Assembly (NCBI RefSeq): GCF_000018325.1
Contig: NC_009922.1
Coordinates: 2,604,001 to 2,668,000, forward strand
Origin: Alkaliphilus oremlandii OhILAs
GTDB lineage: Bacteria > Bacillota > Clostridia > Peptostreptococcales > Natronincolaceae
Length of the DNA: 64,000 bases
Reading direction: 5' to 3'
A model generated the notes under the pieces. The model was not told the origin of the DNA. It was given only the letters and a program-made list of their open reading frames with translations, and searched no databases. The translations under genes were made by a program, and so were the position numbers. Position 1 is the stretch's first letter, and each line of letters opens with the position of its first letter. Positions 16,493-25,827 of the stretch are shown in pieces.

Positions 16493-16871
16493 ATAATATA
16501 TTTCCCAATTTAAAGGATTCTTTTTCTTTAATATGACCAACCAGCAATCTAAACTCCGCCATTTCACCTAAAGCAGAATTCCTATCTTTGATCTCTACAT
16601 ATTGATTCAATCGAGCGATGGTCACATCGATGGCATCCATTTCGTAATGCTCGATATAAAGCTCCCATATTTTTCGAATGTCCTTCCATTTTGTCTTTAA
16701 AGAATCAATCTGTTCCTTTGCTTCATTCCACTCCTCTTTCATTATAAATTCATCCAGTAGCGCCACATCACTTAACAAATTATCCGTGCTATTGACAGTA
16801 TAGTTGTTGGCAATGAAAGCTACTAAAATAAAAACTATCAGAATTAATAAAGTAACAATTGAACTTCGCAT
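16491..16871 (-). CDS. DUF4363 family membrane-anchored protein
   Basis: The 126-aa product starts with one membrane segment (about residues 4-24, SSIVTLLILIVFILVAFIA). A helical domain outside follows, rich in Trp and charged residues, for example EEWNEAKEQIDSLKTKWKDI. That is the form of DUF4363 proteins, which commonly follow a DUF421 gene in clostridia. I placed the start at the ATG preceded by AAGGAGGT; the frame is open further upstream but has no RBS there. It lies 13 bases behind the DUF421 gene and is surely cotranscribed. Function unknown. Confidence 0.75.
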   Translation of the reverse strand: MRSSIVTLLILIVFILVAFIANNYTVNSTDNLLSDVALLDEFIMKEEWNEAKEQIDSLKTKWKDIRKIWELYIEHYEMDAIDVTIARLNQYVEIKDRNSALGEMAEFRLLVGHIKEKESFKLGNIL

Positions 16872-16884
16872 AAACCATACCTCC

Positions 16885-17565
16885 TTAACCCATTTTTTTC
16901 TGCGCATAAAAATTTTTATCAGAGGATATGAAAGCAAAGAAAACATTTTCTATTTTGTCAATATCTTCTTTCTTCAATTGTTCTTGTAGCCATCTTTCAT
17001 CGTATCCTGCTTTCTCCAGTTTTCGTCTATTCAATTTACCATCTACAATAAGGGTTACGGGCAATTCTTCATAATCTATTTGTTTCTCAATACCTAAATC
17101 CTCAATTGCTATACTTCGTTTATGAGTCTTCGGTAACACACTGATTTGACCGTTGGTCTCTAATATGGCATACTCGATATCACTGATATTAAAATAATCC
17201 TTATTCCTAAGGGCTTCTAAAAGATCACTCATACTGACTCTAAGTCTTCTTAGTTCAGATTGATCGATTCTCCCTTTATGTATTAAAATACTAGGCTTTC
17301 CACAAATAAAATTTCTGAATCCTTCACTCTTTAAGGAAAAATATGAAATTGTCACCTGTATACAAAGCAATACAATAATCGGAATAATACCATTGATGAG
17401 AGGTACTCCTATATTCTCCATTGGCGTTGCAGCAAGTTCTGCAAACATTATGGTTATTACCAATTCAAATGGTTGCATTTCGGCTACTTGCCTTTTGCCC
17501 ATCATCCGAATAATAACGATCACCACTAAATATAAAAGTAATGCTCTAATAAATATAACTACCAT
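16885..17565 (-). CDS. DUF421 (YetF-like) membrane protein
   Basis: A protein of about 226 aa with three N-terminal membrane helices and the family signature MGKRQVAEMQPFELVITIMFAELA near residues 23-46. The soluble C-terminal part carries ILIHKGRI and two small YetF-type lobes. Family members are linked to spore or envelope integrity in Bacillus, but the activity is unknown. Starts at GTG 17574, ATG 17571 and ATG 17565 are possible; only the last leaves normal spacing from GAGGTG. It is first in a two-gene unit with DUF4363. Confidence 0.85.
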   Translation of the reverse strand: MVVIFIRALLLYLVVIVIIRMMGKRQVAEMQPFELVITIMFAELAATPMENIGVPLINGIIPIIVLLCIQVTISYFSLKSEGFRNFICGKPSILIHKGRIDQSELRRLRVSMSDLLEALRNKDYFNISDIEYAILETNGQISVLPKTHKRSIAIEDLGIEKQIDYEELPVTLIVDGKLNRRKLEKAGYDERWLQEQLKKEDIDKIENVFFAFISSDKNFYAQKKMG

Positions 17566-17637
17566 ATCCATCACCTCGTATATAACATCTAGTTCCTTTA
17601 TTATGTCCCTATAAAAATTTTATATTAGTTTTATATA

Positions 17638-17672
17638 CAAAATGACTACGCTCTTACTGCGTAGTCATTGGA
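17638..17672. terminator. Terminator-like hairpin after ric
   Basis: Ten-base-pair stem ATGACTACGC / GCGTAGTCAT with a short loop. T-rich sequence follows on the minus strand, and a T-run also follows on the plus strand. Confidence 0.7.
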
Positions 17673-17688
17673 TTTTTTAAAGTTTTTC

Positions 17689-18399
17689 TTATTTCCGTAG
17701 TGCTTCAAGCCTTGGAAACATGATGTTGTTTTCTAGGTGTATATGTTGGAATATATCCGATTCCAATAGTTCTAAACCTTTGAAGGTTAAGGTATAAGAT
17801 TGACAGCCATCCTCAGGAACTTCATAATTATTTGTAATTTTTCTCAATTCCTTTAATATATCTCCTGCCCCTTCATGCTCGCTCTCTAGCTCTTTAATGG
17901 TTTTTAGCGCTTTTTCCAGTGTTTCTAAGGTAGCGTTCTCTTCGTATTCCTTAATTAATGGAAATACAATTTCTTCTTCTTTCATTAGATGTTCCTCTAA
18001 CTCCATTTTTAAAGTATGGAATAATTTATACACTGTGGCAAGTTCATTATGTCCTTCACCGTGAACCCTGTATATTTTTTTCGTAAGCTCACTCAGCTTC
18101 GGTAGCTCTTGATTTAAATAAGCATGGTGTGTATTTACCACATGATCAATTAAATCACTGAAGGATCGTTGTGCAAAATCAATTTCTCCACTTTTTAAGT
18201 CTTTGATCTCATTATAAGCACCCTGTAGCTTTGATAGTACCGTATTTTCATCCAACCCTTGTTCCTTAATTGCCTCTATTAAGGGTCTGTTTCCTCCACA
18301 GCAAAAATCTATTTGAAGTGTTTTAAAGACTTCACTTGCCTTTGGTAGTCTAACCACAATGTCACCGATCTTGTCATTTCCAGAAAATATATATTTCAT
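17689..18399 (-). CDS. ric: Iron-sulfur cluster repair di-iron protein Ric (ScdA/YtfE)
   Basis: A cytoplasmic 236-aa protein that restores Fe-S clusters damaged by nitric oxide or oxidants. The N-terminal ScdA domain holds the DFCCGG motif at about residues 31-36. The hemerythrin-like di-iron domain shows the expected ligands in DHVVNTHHAYL (about 85-95), HGEGHNEL, EEHLMKEEEIVFP and HIHLENNIMFP. The length is normal. RBS GGAGGGATGATCA precedes the ATG. A dyad of CRP/FNR (HcpR) type lies upstream, matching one before hcp at 27716-29380; this links both genes to nitrosative stress. Confidence 0.95.
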   Translation of the reverse strand: MKYIFSGNDKIGDIVVRLPKASEVFKTLQIDFCCGGNRPLIEAIKEQGLDENTVLSKLQGAYNEIKDLKSGEIDFAQRSFSDLIDHVVNTHHAYLNQELPKLSELTKKIYRVHGEGHNELATVYKLFHTLKMELEEHLMKEEEIVFPLIKEYEENATLETLEKALKTIKELESEHEGAGDILKELRKITNNYEVPEDGCQSYTLTFKGLELLESDIFQHIHLENNIMFPRLEALRK

Positions 18400-18468
18400 T
18401 GATCATCCCTCCAAGTATTTTTTTATTTCGCTTCTTATATACATAATACTATAGCGATTCTTTTAAGA

Positions 18469-18486
18469 CTTTGATTTAAATCACAA
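18469..18486 (-). promoter_or_regulatory. CRP/FNR-family (HcpR-like) site before ric
   Basis: Minus-strand TTGTGATTTAAATCAAAG resembles TGTGA-N6-TCACA with one mismatch. Its centre is 29 bases before a TATTAT -10 element, which puts it near -41.5, the class II activator position. The hcp promoter has the same layout. Confidence 0.6.
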
Positions 18487-18499
18487 CTACTTAAATTTT

Positions 18500-19759
18500 C
18501 TATTCTGACAAAATCTGTACTCTTATTTTCTGGATTCTGTGATTACAGATAGATTCTACAGTAAATTTCATATCCTCATATAAAATGCTCTCTCCCACGA
18601 TCGGTAACCTGCCCAGCTCATTCATAATAAATCCGCCCAATGAATCGAAATCATCGGATTCCATGGTCATATTTAAAAATCCACTAATGAATCCAATTTT
18701 TGTACTACCATCGATTAAATACTCGGTATCACTTATTTTTTCAACTTCTTTTTCAACTTCATCGTACTCATCTTCAATTTCCCCAACGATTTCTTCAATC
18801 ACATCTTCTATGGTTACAATTCCTGCCGTTCCACCATATTCATCGACAACAACAACCATGTGATTTCTATTTTTTCTTATTTCCTTAAAAAGCTCCGTTA
18901 TTTTTTTGAATTCATATGTAAAATAAGGTTCTCTCATATATAGAGAAATATCAAATTCTTCCTTTATGTGATCTCCGTAAATAAAGTCTTTAACACTTAA
19001 AATCCCCACAATATTATCGATACTGTCCTCATATATTGGATACCTAGAATACTTCTCTTCTTTGATGATCTCCATGATTTTATTAAAGTCTGAGCTTTTA
19101 TCAATGGCTGAAATATCTGTTCTCTGCACCATAATATCCTTTATTCGTAGATCGCCAAATTCAAATACATTATAAATCATCTGTTTTTCTTCTATTTCTA
19201 ATACGCCCTCCTCATGACTTACATTGACCATAGACTTTAGCTCTTCCTCCGTAATAAATGGGGCATCCTCTCTCCGCTTACCACCTAATATTCTGATTAG
19301 AACATTTGTCACTTTTGTAAAAATAACCACGATTGGACTTAGTATTGTAATAATGAAAGATAATGGCTTTACAACCATTAAAGCTACTTTTTCAGCATTT
19401 TGAGCTGCTAATGATTTTGGTGTAATCTCTGAAAACACTAAAATTAAAATAGTCATAATGATGGTTGCTATGGCAACGGCATTGCCTGCAAAAAACTCCA
19501 TCATAAGGGATGTGGCTAGAGCAGAGCCTGCAATATTGGCAATATTGTTTCCTACCAAAACACCGCTGATGAGCTTATCTGGTTTTTCAACTAAGCTTTG
19601 AATTAGCTTCGCTCCCTTAATCTCTTCCTCTACCATATAGCGAACCCTGATTTTACTCAAAGACATCATGGATGTTTCCGAGGCGGAAAAAAATGCAGAG
19701 ACTATGAGCAGGAAAATCAATAATATCAGCTGAAAGGTAATATTCATTGTCATATTCAT
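18500..19759 (-). CDS. CNNM/CBS-domain transporter (HlyC/CorC family)
   Basis: A 419-aa membrane protein. Three to four helices of the CNNM domain fill residues 10-170, with the start motif SAFFSASETSMMSLSK. A CBS pair follows at about 200-330 (MVQRTDISAI, VVVVDEYGGTAGIVTIED), and the CorC/HlyC C-terminal domain at 345-415. Proteins of this family are tied to magnesium or cobalt efflux or resistance; the old hemolysin name is misleading. Several ATG/GTG codons cluster at the start; I took the ATG after AGGA, and a GTG three bases upstream is possible. It is a single gene. Confidence 0.9.
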   Translation of the reverse strand: MNMTMNITFQLILLIFLLIVSAFFSASETSMMSLSKIRVRYMVEEEIKGAKLIQSLVEKPDKLISGVLVGNNIANIAGSALATSLMMEFFAGNAVAIATIIMTILILVFSEITPKSLAAQNAEKVALMVVKPLSFIITILSPIVVIFTKVTNVLIRILGGKRREDAPFITEEELKSMVNVSHEEGVLEIEEKQMIYNVFEFGDLRIKDIMVQRTDISAIDKSSDFNKIMEIIKEEKYSRYPIYEDSIDNIVGILSVKDFIYGDHIKEEFDISLYMREPYFTYEFKKITELFKEIRKNRNHMVVVVDEYGGTAGIVTIEDVIEEIVGEIEDEYDEVEKEVEKISDTEYLIDGSTKIGFISGFLNMTMESDDFDSLGGFIMNELGRLPIVGESILYEDMKFTVESICNHRIQKIRVQILSE

Positions 19760-19829
19760 CACATCCTAATTAAGTAATACAATCTTAAGTATACTTTTTC
19801 AGATATGAGAATGAATTATACCTGTTTTT

Positions 19830-19868
19830 TAAAAAAATAAAGCCAACCCATTAAAACGAGGTTAGGCT
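19830..19868 (-). terminator. Terminator after the L,D-transpeptidase gene
   Basis: On the minus strand AGCCTAACC pairs with GGGTTGGCT (one bulge), followed by TTTATTTTTTT. Confidence 0.75.
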
Positions 19869-19934
19869 CAATTATAAATCTCAATTTCTTTCAACTTTTT
19901 CTCTAATTAATTTAATAAACTCATTTTTCTAAAA

Positions 19935-20699
19935 TTAATCCATAAGAACAACGCCCAATGCCTTGTAGGTATCATATTCTATATGGGGATTCTTAGGAAT
20001 ATTATGGTCCTTTTGAAATTGGTAGAGTGCCTGCTCCATGTGAGGTCCATATTTCCCATCTAAATGTTCAACATCGTAATATCCATAGGCTCTTAATCTG
20101 TTTTGTATTTCTAACACATCAGCTCCAAAGTCTCCAGGATATATGGTTTGTAATCCGTATCCAAAGGGACCAAACATGCCATTGATAATAACCACAGTGG
20201 TATTATGCTTCACATATTTATAAAGATCCTCTACATCTGTATTGTTCATTCGGACACATCCTGCCGAAGCATTAGAGCCAATAGAATTCGGCTTATTGGT
20301 TCCGTGGATTCCATAGGTACCCCAGGGTACATTAAGCCCCATCCATCGCGTTCCAAACCCACCGCCCCATTTCGCTTTATGAACGACCTTCCAAGTTCCT
20401 ATGGGAGTTGGTGTATCTAATTTTCCAGTGGCAACTGGATATATCTTTACCAGATCATTGCCATTCATTAGGTATAGTCGCTTTTCTGAAATGTCTATCA
20501 GTACCCTGATATCTTCATATTCTGGATTATCCGTAATCATTTTATGCTCCCATGCGATATATTCAATGTATTCGCTATATCCTAAAACTTCTCTTTCTCC
20601 TGCTATCTTTTCTTTTATCCTATCTATGTTTTTATTGGCTAAGAATATGGTAACAATACAAAAAATACATGTTAATATAAGCATTCCCCTTTTAACCAT
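19935..20699 (-). CDS. L,D-transpeptidase (YkuD domain) with peptidoglycan-binding domain
   Basis: A 254-aa exported enzyme that makes 3-3 cross-links or attaches proteins in peptidoglycan. Residues 5-22 form an N-terminal membrane anchor. The YkuD domain follows at about 63-175, with the catalytic signature HGTNKPNSIGSNASAGCVRM (catalytic Cys in SAGCVR). A C-terminal peptidoglycan-binding type 1 domain is at about 190-245 (GADVLEIQNRLRAYGYY...DGKYGPHMEQALYQFQ). The start is the ATG with GGAGGGG before it; a longer frame begins seven codons earlier without an RBS. Confidence 0.92.
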   Translation of the reverse strand: MVKRGMLILTCIFCIVTIFLANKNIDRIKEKIAGEREVLGYSEYIEYIAWEHKMITDNPEYEDIRVLIDISEKRLYLMNGNDLVKIYPVATGKLDTPTPIGTWKVVHKAKWGGGFGTRWMGLNVPWGTYGIHGTNKPNSIGSNASAGCVRMNNTDVEDLYKYVKHNTTVVIINGMFGPFGYGLQTIYPGDFGADVLEIQNRLRAYGYYDVEHLDGKYGPHMEQALYQFQKDHNIPKNPHIEYDTYKALGVVLMD

Positions 20700-20840
20700 T
20701 TCATCCCCTCCACATTCCAATTATATGCGGCGGGACAATCCTATCATACAAAAAACACATATTTTCTGATAATATATCTGTAAAAAGGTAGCAGATTATT
20801 GGTTTCTACTACCTTTTTACTTTACAGTGGATATGGGGTA

Positions 20841-21644
20841 TTATATATTAACATGATGTCTTCCTTTGGGAACTATAAATGGCGTACCTGAAACGGGATC
20901 GTTTATAACTGCACAATCCAGATCAAATACATCCTTAATCAGATTCTCCGTAATTATTTTATTTGGCTCTCCTTCAGAAATTAACTTTCCTTTATGCAAC
21001 GCAAATATATAGTCTGCATAACGAGCCGATAAGTTAATATCATGAAGAACCATAACGATTGTCGTTCCTTTTTTTTGATTTAAATCTGTCAATAAATCTA
21101 AGATCTCAATTTGATAAGTAATATCTAAATAGGTTGTAGGCTCGTCTAAAAGAAGAATATCTGTTTCTTGGGCCAATGCCATTGCAATCCAAACCCGTTG
21201 TCTTTGCCCTCCTGAAAGCTCATCTACACAGCGATTTGCAATATCTGTGATCCCCATAATTTCTAAGGCTTCCTCTACTGCCTCGTAATCGCCTTTCCCT
21301 AATCCTTTTAAAAAGGACTGATAGGGGAATCTCCCTCTACTCACTAAATCTGCTACTGTGATCCCTTCCGGTACAATAGGGGATTGGGGAAGAAGCCCAA
21401 GAGAACGCGCTAATTCCTTCGGTGGAATTTCGCTGATTTTCTTACCATCTAGTGTTATGCTTCCCGAAGAAGGTTGTATCAAACGAGCCATGGTTTTCAG
21501 CAAAGTAGATTTTCCACAGGCATTCGCTCCAATGATGACGCTAATTTTGTTCTTTGGAATCAATATGCTGATATCATCATTAATAATTTTATGATCATAG
21601 CCAGCAACTATATGATTTGCTTGTAGTGTTTTTGATGTATTCAT
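20841..21644 (-). CDS. Iron-siderophore ABC transporter, ATP-binding protein
   Basis: The 267-aa ATPase of a FecCD/BtuCD-type importer. Walker A GANACGKST is near residue 39, LSGGQRQR near 143 and Walker B ILLLDEPT near 162, followed by the D-loop and the H-loop in VMVLHDINLSARY. Length and order are normal for FepC/FhuC proteins. Its ATG overlaps the stop of the permease before it by 4 bases, so it ends a translationally coupled operon under a Fur box. Confidence 0.94.
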   Translation of the reverse strand: MNTSKTLQANHIVAGYDHKIINDDISILIPKNKISVIIGANACGKSTLLKTMARLIQPSSGSITLDGKKISEIPPKELARSLGLLPQSPIVPEGITVADLVSRGRFPYQSFLKGLGKGDYEAVEEALEIMGITDIANRCVDELSGGQRQRVWIAMALAQETDILLLDEPTTYLDITYQIEILDLLTDLNQKKGTTIVMVLHDINLSARYADYIFALHKGKLISEGEPNKIITENLIKDVFDLDCAVINDPVSGTPFIVPKGRHHVNI

Positions 21645-22675
21645 GCTGAACCTCCTGATCTATTGATACGGATAAGTAATAGAATTAAATACGGGGCGCC
21701 AAGTATTCCTGTGATCACACCTACAGGAAACTTCGTATGGAACATAAATTGTCCAATCAAGTCTGCACCTAATACTAAAATAGCACCTACCAATGCTGAC
21801 GGAAACTCATTCGATGATCCAGCACCCACCAGCTTTGATGCTATAGGCCCTGTTAAGAATGCAACAAATGAGATCGGACCTGTTACAGATGTTGCAAAAG
21901 CAATGAGTAGTACAGAACTCATAATCAGCACTAATCTGGACCTGTCCGTTCTAAGACCAAGGGTAATGGCTGATTCCTCTCCCAATTCCAGCACTTTTAG
22001 ATGTTTTCCTAAGGAAAGAATGATGGTACCAAAAATAAGCACAACTAAAAAAATGCTAGGGATACTATGGATTTGAACCCCATTCAAGCTACCACTCAAC
22101 CATCGATATGCAGCAGGAACATCATGCTGAGGTGCTTTCAGTAATAGATAGGATATTGTAGCATTGAGCATGGCTTGAATACCGATTCCTATGAGAATCA
22201 GCTTCCCACCTGAGAACTTACCTACCTTAGATAACATATAGATGGATAAGGCAACCAATAATCCAGAAATAACCGCAACGATAGAAACAAGGGTTCCACT
22301 GAGCTTTAAAACCAATATACAAACCATAGCACCAACGCTAGAACCCGCTGTTATGCCAATAACATCTGGACTCGCTAAGGGGTTCCTTAGAATTGTTTGA
22401 AATGTGCTACCTGCCATCCCAAACGCCATGCCTACTAAAAGTCCAGCTAACATTCTCGGAAGACGTAAAGTTCCGATAGCAAAGGTTGCACCTTTTATTT
22501 GCTCTCCTAAAATAACTCGGACTACCACTTCTAAAGAATATCTCGTATTTCCTAGAACTAGCATATAGATACACAATAACACTACGATGAAGCCTAACAC
22601 ACTAGTAACAAGGCTCCATCGAAGCTTCCTTTGACGATATCCAGATTGTATAATATTTATATTGTTTTCAATCAT
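21641..22675 (-). CDS. Iron-siderophore ABC transporter, permease (FecCD family)
   Basis: A 344-aa membrane protein of the FecCD family with about ten helices. Family motifs visible are LRLPRMLAGLLVGMAFGMAG near residue 67, NPLASPDVIGITAGSS near 93 and the ATPase-contact region GEESAITLGLRTDR near 235. It pairs with the second permease just before it in the operon, with 4-bp overlaps on both sides. The likely substrate is a ferric siderophore, from the Fur box; the exact one cannot be read from sequence. Confidence 0.94.
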   Translation of the reverse strand: MIENNINIIQSGYRQRKLRWSLVTSVLGFIVVLLCIYMLVLGNTRYSLEVVVRVILGEQIKGATFAIGTLRLPRMLAGLLVGMAFGMAGSTFQTILRNPLASPDVIGITAGSSVGAMVCILVLKLSGTLVSIVAVISGLLVALSIYMLSKVGKFSGGKLILIGIGIQAMLNATISYLLLKAPQHDVPAAYRWLSGSLNGVQIHSIPSIFLVVLIFGTIILSLGKHLKVLELGEESAITLGLRTDRSRLVLIMSSVLLIAFATSVTGPISFVAFLTGPIASKLVGAGSSNEFPSALVGAILVLGADLIGQFMFHTKFPVGVITGILGAPYLILLLIRINRSGGSA

Positions 22676-23670
22676 AAGGCCCGCACCTTCGCTCTCATTG
22701 CAATGATAATAAGTATTGGGGCCCCAACAAATGCAGTAATTACTCCTGCTTCAACCTCGCTGGGACTTCCGATAACCCTCCCTAAAATGTCGGCAACTAG
22801 TAAGAGTACAGCGCCACCGACTGCTGACATGGGGATCACTCTTTTTAAATTAGGACCACAGATTAACCTCATAGTATGAGGAACCATGATGCCGATAAAA
22901 CCGATGGGACCTGCTAAAGCTGTCGTTGCTCCACATAGAAGCACGCCAGCAAAGGCCCCAATAAGCCTTACAAGTCCCGTACGAACCCCTAGCCCAGTTG
23001 CAATATCATCGCCCATGGAAAGTGCATCTAAGGAAGGGGTTAAAAATATTGCAAGGACAATTCCTGCTACGATAAAGGGGATTACTGAAAATATTCCTTC
23101 CCATGTAGCGCCACTGACACTGCCTACCTGCCAAAAACGAACAGCATTCATTACATCATTCCGAAGCAATATGATAGCACTGACTAAGGAAGTTAGTGCT
23201 GCACTGGTTGCAACGCCAGCCAATGCTAGTTTTATAGGTGTGGCTCCTCCCTGACCCAAAGAACCGATACTATAAACAAAAATTGAAGTAACAGCTGCCC
23301 CAACTAAAGCAAATACTATATATTCATTTGATGAACTAATTTGAAAAAATGCAATTCCGCCGACAACAAACAAAGAAGCACCTGTATTTACGCCTAAAAT
23401 ACTGGGGTCCGCTATAGGATTCCGAGTAATGGACTGCATCAGTGCTCCAGATACACCAAGAGCGGCTCCGGCAATCATACCGAAGACAGTTCTCGGAATT
23501 CTTTCATGGACTACAATTTCGTTAATCGTTGTTTTTCTAGAGTGGATTAACGTCTCTATTACTTCCATAAAATCTACGAATCTTGCACCAAATGCTAATG
23601 AAGCTAAGGCACATGCCCCTAGGACTATTAAACTTACAACGATTAACGAACTTAATTTAGGTTGCTTCAT
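22672..23670 (-). CDS. Iron-siderophore ABC transporter, permease (FecCD family)
   Basis: A 332-aa FecCD permease and partner of the next gene. Motifs are ERIPRTVFGMIAGAALGVSGALMQ near residue 52, NPIADPSILGVNTGASL, GDDIATGLGVRTGLVR near 220 and GPIGFIGIMVPHTMRLICGP near 258. It begins at an ATG that overlaps the stop of the binding-protein gene (ATGA). Confidence 0.94.
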   Translation of the reverse strand: MKQPKLSSLIVVSLIVLGACALASLAFGARFVDFMEVIETLIHSRKTTINEIVVHERIPRTVFGMIAGAALGVSGALMQSITRNPIADPSILGVNTGASLFVVGGIAFFQISSSNEYIVFALVGAAVTSIFVYSIGSLGQGGATPIKLALAGVATSAALTSLVSAIILLRNDVMNAVRFWQVGSVSGATWEGIFSVIPFIVAGIVLAIFLTPSLDALSMGDDIATGLGVRTGLVRLIGAFAGVLLCGATTALAGPIGFIGIMVPHTMRLICGPNLKRVIPMSAVGGAVLLLVADILGRVIGSPSEVEAGVITAFVGAPILIIIAMRAKVRAL

Positions 23671-24722
23671 TTTACCTTATTGGCCGCCTGTCCAATTATA
23701 TTTAAATATTCATCTATTGTGGCTGGAATTGATAATGCACTTGGTGTTCCCGATGCTGCTAATGGTGTTCCATCCTGGATGATTGCTACGGATCCATTCT
23801 TTACAGCTGGAATCGTGCCAATGAGTGGATCTGCTTGCATTGCTGCTAATAATGTAGGACTTCCGTATGTAATCATAATGTCAAGATCTTGAATTAAATC
23901 TACATTTTCTGAGCTCAGCTCTAAAGCAAATGAATCAGATCCCTTGGCTAATTCAGTTACACTTGCTGGAAATTCCATCCCTAAATCTGTTAGGTAGGCT
24001 GCCCGTGGGTCCTTTGGAAGATAAATATAAAACTTACCTAAATCAGCTTCAGTAAAATAAAAGAAAGCTGCTGTTTTGCCTTTAATTTGTGGATGTTTGG
24101 TGGTTTTTTCTTGAATTAGCGCTTCCAATTCAGCAACTAAAGCTTCTCCCTCTGTCTTCATCCCCATCCCTTGAGCATCCATCAAAATTTGCTCTCTCCA
24201 AAGTGTCTGCCATGGAAGGGATGGATAAGCAATCACTGGTGCGATTTGACTTAATAAATCATATTCCTCCTGCGTAAGACCCGAATAGGATGCAAGAATC
24301 ACATCTGGCTGAGAATCACTAATAGCCTCAAAATCTAATCCTGCTGAATCTTTATATAGAACCGGATTTTCTATCCCTAATTCTTTAAGCTTAGCCGCTG
24401 TCCAAGGTAAAAGTCCACTTCCATCCATTACACCATAATTTGCTTCAGAAATACCTACTGGTACAACCCCTAGCGCCAATGGCACATCTTGATTTCCCCA
24501 AGATATTGTCGCAATGCTCTCTGGTTTACGCTTTAAAACAGTTTCTCCAAATGCATGCTGAATTGTCATTGGATATGCTGTCTCTTTCAATTCTTCCCTT
24601 TGCTCAATAGGTTTCGTTGGTTCTTCCCCCTCTGGCTTTGTACCCATAGTCGAGCAACCTGTTGCTAAAAGAATAGACACCATGACAATCGAAACGATAG
24701 ATTTCATCTTATTAAGCTTCAT
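23667..24722 (-). CDS. Iron-siderophore ABC transporter, substrate-binding lipoprotein
   Basis: A 351-aa lipoprotein that captures the ferric siderophore outside the membrane. The signal peptide ends in a lipobox, ILLATGC, with Cys near residue 23. The rest is a TroA/FepB-type bilobal domain beginning around ITIQHAFGETVLKRKPESIATISW and containing PDVILASYSGLTQEEYDLL. The ATG at 24722 follows AAGGAAG; the frame continues upstream without another good start. It is first in the four-gene operon, immediately downstream of the Fur-overlapped promoter. Confidence 0.93.
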   Translation of the reverse strand: MKLNKMKSIVSIVMVSILLATGCSTMGTKPEGEEPTKPIEQREELKETAYPMTIQHAFGETVLKRKPESIATISWGNQDVPLALGVVPVGISEANYGVMDGSGLLPWTAAKLKELGIENPVLYKDSAGLDFEAISDSQPDVILASYSGLTQEEYDLLSQIAPVIAYPSLPWQTLWREQILMDAQGMGMKTEGEALVAELEALIQEKTTKHPQIKGKTAAFFYFTEADLGKFYIYLPKDPRAAYLTDLGMEFPASVTELAKGSDSFALELSSENVDLIQDLDIMITYGSPTLLAAMQADPLIGTIPAVKNGSVAIIQDGTPLAASGTPSALSIPATIDEYLNIIGQAANKVK

Positions 24723-24795
24723 TTTTATCTTCCTTTCCCTTGAAAATTCATACCATTTGTAAATAATAATCAAAATCATTTACTGTCCGTTTTTT

Positions 24796-24824
24796 ATTAT
24801 ATAATGATAATCATTATTAGTCAA
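24796..24824 (-). promoter_or_regulatory. Fur-regulated promoter of the siderophore operon
   Basis: Minus-strand TTGACT, 17-bp spacer, TATAAT. The spacer is nearly a perfect Fur box: ATAATGATAATCATTATTA at 24801-24819. A weaker copy, AATAATCAAAATCATTTA, lies at about 24764-24781, over the transcription start. Confidence 0.92.
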
Positions 24825-24986
24825 TCCGAAATGTTTTATGGAAACAATCCTCTATCAAGGCCATTCCTATTCGAAATACTTCTATATTGTCCGGTGTTCA
24901 ATGTAAAATATGAAGGTATATTTTAAAAAACAAGAAATATTCTCGAAATTTCTCAACAGCTTAAAGATTTTAAAAGGATGAATTAT

Positions 24987-25032
24987 AAAAATGACATGTT
25001 TTTATCTTACAGATAAAAGCATGTCATTTTTT
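24987..25032. terminator. Terminator after the HAD phosphatase gene
   Basis: Long stem AAAATGACATG(T)TTTTATCT / AGATAAAAGCATGTCATTTT with T-runs on both strands. Confidence 0.88.
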
Positions 25033-25056
25033 CTTCCATCATTTTAATCATATCTA

Positions 25057-25698
25057 TTAGACTGTTGGAAACAAAGTTGTTAATTCCAATAGAGAGCTTA
25101 TTTTATGATCGTATCCATCAACATCCCCATAGCCATAGTGAGCAAAAATAAATGGAACCTTCGCAGTTAAACATGCATTCCTATCTCCTTGGGTATCTCC
25201 AATATATACTGGATTTTTCAAGTTGTTTCGTTCTATAACTAAGGAGATGTTATCCGCCTTTGGTAATCCTGTACCTTCTGCACATTCGTAATCCACAAAA
25301 TACTGTCCAAGCTGGTGATATTGAAAAAATCCTTCAATATAACCATTCTGACAATTACTCACAATAAACAGCTTATATTTTTTAGAAAGTTCCTGTAGAA
25401 CCTGCTCTAAATCATCGAAAAGCTTTCCACCCTGCTTCAATATGTATTCACATTCTAACGCGCAGCATTCTTTCATGATTTCTCCCTGAGCACTTTCGTC
25501 TAAATACGGAAAGAATTTCTGGCCAATCTCTTTAATTTGAAGTCCCATAACATTTTTTAAATCTTCTAGGGTAATTTCTGCTCTGACATCTTCTCTTTTT
25601 CTGAGCACACTATTCCAAGCCGTTAATACCAGCTCTGTAGAGTCCCATAAGGTACCATCTAAGTCAAAAATAATACCATCTACATTTGAAAAATTCAT
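25057..25698 (-). CDS. HAD-superfamily phosphatase (phosphoglycolate-phosphatase-like)
   Basis: A 213-aa cytoplasmic hydrolase. Motif I DLDGTLWDS is at residues 12-20 with both catalytic Asp. A helical cap lies at about 20-90, motif II in IVSNCQNG near 113-120, a Lys in GLPKADN and motif IV GDTQGDRNA near 165-173. The overall shape is that of Gph/PGP enzymes. The substrate is not evident. RBS GGGAGG is before the ATG. Confidence 0.88.
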   Translation of the reverse strand: MNFSNVDGIIFDLDGTLWDSTELVLTAWNSVLRKREDVRAEITLEDLKNVMGLQIKEIGQKFFPYLDESAQGEIMKECCALECEYILKQGGKLFDDLEQVLQELSKKYKLFIVSNCQNGYIEGFFQYHQLGQYFVDYECAEGTGLPKADNISLVIERNNLKNPVYIGDTQGDRNACLTAKVPFIFAHYGYGDVDGYDHKISSLLELTTLFPTV

Positions 25699-25827
25699 CT
25701 ATTTTCCTCCCTGTTATTTATTGATATAATTCTATTGTACCATCTGATATAATGATTTACATAGGATTACTGTATTTCTACAGCTGGTTTTAATCTACAT
25801 TTTAACTTTAAAGGACTGATATTTCAA

